A stretch of DNA of 64,000 bases from Streptococcus sciuri (GTDB lineage: Bacteria > Bacillota > Bacilli > Lactobacillales > Streptococcaceae): assembly GCF_024814375.1 (NCBI RefSeq), contig NZ_JANUXX010000006.1, forward strand, positions 62,001-126,000, given 5' to 3'. Made by a program: the position numbers and the translations under genes. Under the pieces are notes generated by a model. It saw only the letters and a program-made list of their open reading frames with translations, did not search any database and was not told the origin of the DNA. Positions 60,618 to 64,000 of this stretch are shown one piece after another (the stretch's first letter is position 1; each line of letters opens with the position of its first letter).

Positions 60618-61259
60618 TTATTTAATCGCTACAATAGCTTTTTCAATATCTGTAAAAACAGCATCAATTTCTTGATTACCTTGAATATCTGAAACAATAC
60701 CAACTTTACGATAATGATCAAGGATAGGTTTGCCTTGAGCGATATTGACATCCAAGCGACGTTTTACAGTCTCAGGTTTATCATCTTCACGTTGGTAATA
60801 ATCATCTTCATTGTAATCCCCTACAGGTGGATTAAAGATTTTATGGAAAGTTTCACCTGTTTTTTTATGAATAATACGCCCACTCAATCGTTCAATCAAA
60901 CTTTCTGGATTAACCTCAATATTGATGACACCGTTAAGTTTTAAGCCTAATGCACTAAGCGTTTCATCAAGCGCATAGGCTTGCTCAATTGTACGCGGAT
61001 AACCATCAAGCAAAAATCCCCTTTCAGCGATATCTTCCTGAGCTAGACGCTCTTTAACAATCCCATTTGTCACCTCATCTGGAACAAGTTCACCCTTATC
61101 CATATATCTCTTGGCAAGCACACCCATCTCAGTTTTATTTGCAATAGCTGCACGGAACATATCACCAGTAGAAATATGTGCAACACCAAATTTTTCAACA
61201 ATTTTTGCTGCTTGAGTTCCTTTACCAGCTCCTGGCAATCCCATGATTAAAAAATTCAT
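60618..61259 (-). CDS. adk: adenylate kinase
   Basis: A 213-residue enzyme converting ATP and AMP to two ADP. The P-loop [11 protein letters not shown] is at residues 7-17, then the AMP site [10 protein letters not shown] and [10 protein letters not shown]. The LID region has [15 protein letters not shown], without the four-cysteine zinc site of bacilli. It follows secY by 130 bases with a long hairpin in between and is in the spc operon. Confidence 0.96.
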   Translation of the reverse strand: MNFLIMGLPGAGKGTQAAKIVEKFGVAHISTGDMFRAAIANKTEMGVLAKRYMDKGELVPDEVTNGIVKERLAQEDIAERGFLLDGYPRTIEQAYALDETLSALGLKLNGVINIEVNPESLIERLSGRIIHKKTGETFHKIFNPPVGDYNEDDYYQREDDKPETVKRRLDVNIAQGKPILDHYRKVGIVSDIQGNQEIDAVFTDIEKAIVAIK

Positions 61260-61270
61260 GACCTTCTCCT

Positions 61271-61333
61271 TATTTTGTTTTTAAATAAATCCAACACTTT
61301 AATAGAGTGCTAAATTTATTTAAAAACAAAATA
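61271..61333 (-). repeat. 63-bp inverted repeat between secY and adk
   Basis: Perfect 20-bp arms (61271-61290, 61314-61333) rich in A and T, continued inward by about 8 more pairs if G-U pairs are allowed, with a 7-base loop. On the minus strand the right arm ends just before the adk ribosome site (AAGGAGAAGG). Confidence 0.85.
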
Positions 61334-61389
61334 GAAAGGGCTAGTTATCTAACCTCTCTATTTCATTTTGGTAACATCTTACTGAAGCT

Positions 61390-62697
61390 TTAGCCTACAT
61401 CGACATTCATAAAACCGACATATTTTCTCTTGAGGAGATATCCTTCCAATTGTTTCATACTTTCGATACCAGTAGAAATCAAGATGAGAAGACTCGTTCC
61501 TCCAAGAGCGATACCAGACGATAGCTCAAATATTTGTTGTGCCACAATTGGAGTCAAAGAAATGAATGCGAGGAAAATAGACCCAACTGTTGCTAACTTT
61601 TTCAAAAGTGAGGCTAAGTATTGTTCTGTTTCACGTCCTGGACGAACACTTGGGATATAAGAAGCATTTTTTTGTAAGTTTTCTGCTGTCTTTTCAGGAT
61701 TTACTTGGACAAATGTATAGAAAAATGAGAACAAAACAATCAGTACAGCATAGATGAGCATACCTGTCGGTGACTGAAAATTAAGAATTTCTTGAAGTTT
61801 TACCAACCATGGTATATCACGACCATTCTCAAAAAATGGAATAATAGTACTTGGAATTGTTGTAATCGAACTAGCAAAAATAACGGGAATAACACCAGCA
61901 GGATTTACTTTTAAAGGAAGGTAAGAACTCGTAGGAGCACCTTGGGCTAACTTTGTATATTGGATTGGTATTTTATATTCTGCCTGTTGAACAAAAGTCG
62001 TAAAAAAGACAATAACCAACACTGCAAGAACTAAAAGCCCAACAATAATATACGATTGTGACAATTGGCTACTTCGTACATTAACAAAGAAGTCTTCATA
62101 AACAGATGTGAGTGAATCAGGTATTGAGGAGATAATCCCTGCAAAGATAATCATGGAAACACCATTTCCAAATCCCTTATCAGAAATTTGATCTCCTAGC
62201 CATGTCACGATGACACTACCTGTCGTCATAATAGCACCAATCAAAAGAAAAGTGCTAGGACTTGGTGACTTAACAATCCCAACCGAAGATAACCTATCAA
62301 AACTATAAGTAATTCCTATAGATTGAATAAATGCAAACACAACTGAGATATAGCGTGTTGCTTGGTTTAGCTTTCTTCTACCAACTTCCCCTTGTTTTCC
62401 CCATTCGACAAACTTGGGATAAATATCCATTTGCAAGAGTTGGACGATAATTGAAGCGGTAATGTAAGGACTAACTCCCATTGAAAAAACAGAAAAGTTT
62501 TTCAATGCATTACCACTAACAAGATTAAGCATATTTAGGAATGGTAAATCTCTTAGTTGGTCTAAGTTTCTGGCGTTGATGCTAGGAACTGTGATTGTCG
62601 TTCCAAGTCTAAAAACAAAGATGATAAAGATTGTAAATAAAATCTTCTTACGAACATTTTTAACCTTCAATGCATCTTTAAGTAGTTTAAAGAACAT
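61390..62697 (-). CDS. secY: preprotein translocase subunit SecY
   Basis: A 435-residue membrane protein with about 10 spans, forming the protein-conducting channel with SecE and SecG. It shows VPSINARNL near the N-terminus, SIGITYSFDR, SMGVSPYITASIIVQLLQM, and VRPGRETEQYLASLLKK. Length is normal for the housekeeping SecY and its place after rplO is conserved. Confidence 0.96.
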   Translation of the reverse strand: MFFKLLKDALKVKNVRKKILFTIFIIFVFRLGTTITVPSINARNLDQLRDLPFLNMLNLVSGNALKNFSVFSMGVSPYITASIIVQLLQMDIYPKFVEWGKQGEVGRRKLNQATRYISVVFAFIQSIGITYSFDRLSSVGIVKSPSPSTFLLIGAIMTTGSVIVTWLGDQISDKGFGNGVSMIIFAGIISSIPDSLTSVYEDFFVNVRSSQLSQSYIIVGLLVLAVLVIVFFTTFVQQAEYKIPIQYTKLAQGAPTSSYLPLKVNPAGVIPVIFASSITTIPSTIIPFFENGRDIPWLVKLQEILNFQSPTGMLIYAVLIVLFSFFYTFVQVNPEKTAENLQKNASYIPSVRPGRETEQYLASLLKKLATVGSIFLAFISLTPIVAQQIFELSSGIALGGTSLLILISTGIESMKQLEGYLLKRKYVGFMNVDVG

Positions 62698-62713
62698 AAT
62701 GAGCTACCTCTCA

Positions 62714-63154
62714 TTAAATAACTTCGATTGAACCACCCTTAGCAGTAATCGCTACTTCAGCAGATTTTGAGAATTTAGCTACTTTAACCGTTAACTTTTT
62801 GGTCAATTCACCTTTTCCAAGAACTTTAACACCTGATTTAAAGTTACGAACAATTCCTGCTTCCTTAAGAAGAGCTGGCGTTACTTCCGTACCATCTTCA
62901 AAAACATTAAGTTGTTCAAGATTAACAAGTGCATATTCTTTAGCATTGATATTAGTAAATCCACGTTTTGGAAGACGACGGAACAACGGTGTTTGACCAC
63001 CTTCAAATCCTAGACGAACACCGCCACCGCTACGAGCTTTTTGACCTTTTTGACCGCGACCAGCTGTTTTACCATTACCAGATGATGTTCCACGACCAAC
63101 GCGGTTACGAGTCTTACGAGAACCTTCTGTAGGTTTAAGTTCATGAAGTTTCAT
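62714..63154 (-). CDS. rplO: 50S ribosomal protein L15
   Basis: A 146-residue protein with the basic glycine-rich N-terminal extension ([20 protein letters not shown]) and the [18 protein letters not shown] signature. It precedes secY by 16 bases. Confidence 0.97.
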   Translation of the reverse strand: MKLHELKPTEGSRKTRNRVGRGTSSGNGKTAGRGQKGQKARSGGGVRLGFEGGQTPLFRRLPKRGFTNINAKEYALVNLEQLNVFEDGTEVTPALLKEAGIVRNFKSGVKVLGKGELTKKLTVKVAKFSKSAEVAITAKGGSIEVI

Positions 63155-63282
63155 TATTTTTCTCCTTATTATATATGCTAACGCCTTATGGATAGTTAAA
63201 GGATTAAGCCATCCATACGACTCGCTTTTTTACATGCCTTAAATCACACCAACTTCATTAGTGCGATTAGACCGTTGTTTAA
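63155..63282 (-). other. 128-bp gap between rpmD and rplO
   Basis: No gene. On the minus strand it holds the rplO ribosome site and a small hairpin (ATCCATA near 63213-63220 with TATGGAT near 63188-63194). It is much longer than the other gaps in this operon. Confidence 0.4.
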
Positions 63283-63462
63283 TTATACTTCTTCAACTGT
63301 AACCAAGTGAGATACTGCACCTACCATACCACGGATAGCTGCTGTATCTTCTTTAACAACTGAAGAATTCAATTTACCAAGTCCAAGAGCAACAACTGTT
63401 TTACGTTGTTCTGGTTTGCGTCCGATTGGAGACTTAGTCAAAGTAATCTTAATTTGAGGCAT
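63283..63462 (-). CDS. rpmD: 50S ribosomal protein L30
   Basis: A 59-residue protein, [20 protein letters not shown], with [11 protein letters not shown] and HLVTVEEV. It follows rpsE by 14 bases with GGAG upstream. Confidence 0.95.
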   Translation of the reverse strand: MPQIKITLTKSPIGRKPEQRKTVVALGLGKLNSSVVKEDTAAIRGMVGAVSHLVTVEEV

Positions 63463-63476
63463 ACTTATCTCCTTTC

Positions 63477-63971
63477 TTAAGCTAAGTCAGAAACTGAAAT
63501 ACCACGAAGAGCCGCAACATCTTCAGCACGTTTCAATTGTTTCAAACCTCCAACAGTTGCACGAACAATGTTGATTGGGGTGTTTGAACCTAATGATTTT
63601 GAAGTAATATCTGCAACACCTGCTAATTCGATGACTGCACGAACTGCACCTCCGGCTGCTACCCCGGAACCTTCAGCAGCTGGTTTCAACAATACGCGAG
63701 CACCACCAAATTCAGAGTGTACTTCGTGAGGGATTGTTGTCCCAACCATTGGCACTTCAATCATATTTTTCTTAGCAGAGTCAACTGCTTTACGAATAGC
63801 CTCAGGTACTTCTTGAGCTTTACCTGTACCGAAACCAACACGACCATTGCGATCACCAACAACCACAAGAGCTGCAAAGCGAAGACGACGTCCACCTTTA
63901 ACAACCTTAGTAACACGGTTAATCGCAACAACGCGCTCTTCAATTTCTACTGCATTGTCTTTAAATGCCAT
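63477..63971 (-). CDS. rpsE: 30S ribosomal protein S5
   Basis: A 164-residue accuracy-related protein. The N-terminal dsRNA-binding-like domain has [24 protein letters not shown] and the C-terminal part has [18 protein letters not shown]. It follows rplR by 18 bases. Confidence 0.97.
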   Translation of the reverse strand: MAFKDNAVEIEERVVAINRVTKVVKGGRRLRFAALVVVGDRNGRVGFGTGKAQEVPEAIRKAVDSAKKNMIEVPMVGTTIPHEVHSEFGGARVLLKPAAEGSGVAAGGAVRAVIELAGVADITSKSLGSNTPINIVRATVGGLKQLKRAEDVAALRGISVSDLA

Positions 63972-63989
63972 TATCTAGTGTCCTCCCTA

Positions 63990-64000
63990 TTAGAATTTCA
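63990..64000 (-). CDS. rplR: 50S ribosomal protein L18 (last codons only)
   Basis: Only Lys-Phe-stop (AAA TTC TAA) is inside the window. The call rests on the position just before rpsE in the spc operon and the usual Phe ending of L18. Confidence 0.5.

Noticed and set aside
61299..61315. GAGTGCTAA half of a CIRCE (HrcA) operator between secY and adk
   Set aside because: The other half-site is absent at the required nine-base spacing; the half-match is part of the larger inverted repeat.

Overview
The window is a low-GC Firmicute chromosome, almost certainly a Streptococcus. The evidence is the neighbourhood order rpsL-rpsG-fusA-gap-pgk-glnR-glnA, the rpmJ/infA/adk/secY ribosomal cluster, the pbp2a-rpmG-secE-nusG block, a small SRP RNA beside tadA, class Ib NrdI, an acetylated-intermediate lysine pathway (dapH/dapL) and a lactococcin 972-type bacteriocin cassette. 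The species cannot be fixed from sequence inspection alone. Most genes lie on the minus strand.

Layout. 1-2886: tsaB/rimI on the minus strand, divergent from rpoY-rnjA (RNA polymerase epsilon and RNase J1). 2901-6034: bacteriocin cassette of ABC ATPase, large membrane protein and a bacteriocin gene whose leader is out of frame. 6057-14485: glnRA with a perfect GlnR operator, an aromatic-acid-exporter-like membrane protein, pgk, gap, fusA, rpsG and rpsL, most separated by strong terminators. 14542-17825: dtd, the (p)ppGpp synthetase/hydrolase relA, and nrdI. 17828-20553: argGH with two ARG boxes. 20633-25650: a type III restriction-modification system whose mod gene starts in a 5-bp tandem repeat and is out of frame as sequenced. 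25740-32951: gltX, an ascorbate-family PTS with its PRD regulator and a truncated transketolase remnant, an AIM24-family protein and a carbonic anhydrase. 32961-40243: radA, dut, gpsA, galU, rhomboid, 5-formyl-THF cyclo-ligase, dapL, dapH. 40453-50163: DUF4352 protein, pgi, SRP RNA, tadA, MBL hydrolase, tgt, DUF975 protein, leuS and a decayed acetyltransferase-like gene. 50305-57720: nusG, secE, rpmG, pbp2a, a pseudouridine synthase and an amino-acid ABC transporter operon. 57774-64000: the distal spc/alpha ribosomal operon from rplR to rplQ.

The window is mainly housekeeping: translation, glycolysis, nitrogen and arginine metabolism. Three accessory pieces stand out. The phase-variable-looking type III methyltransferase can be predicted from sequence to be OFF with five AGAAG repeats and ON with three or six. 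The lactococcin 972-like cassette has a promoter carrying a CcpA-type cre site, and its bacteriocin leader is broken by one base at a T5 run. The orphan ascorbate-type PTS has lost its downstream transketolase genes. Smaller oddities are a radA gene with no canonical start codon ahead of its zinc finger, a probably leaderless pseudouridine-synthase mRNA, a roughly 28-bp hairpin between secY and adk, and an unidentified multibranched RNA-like element downstream of rplQ.
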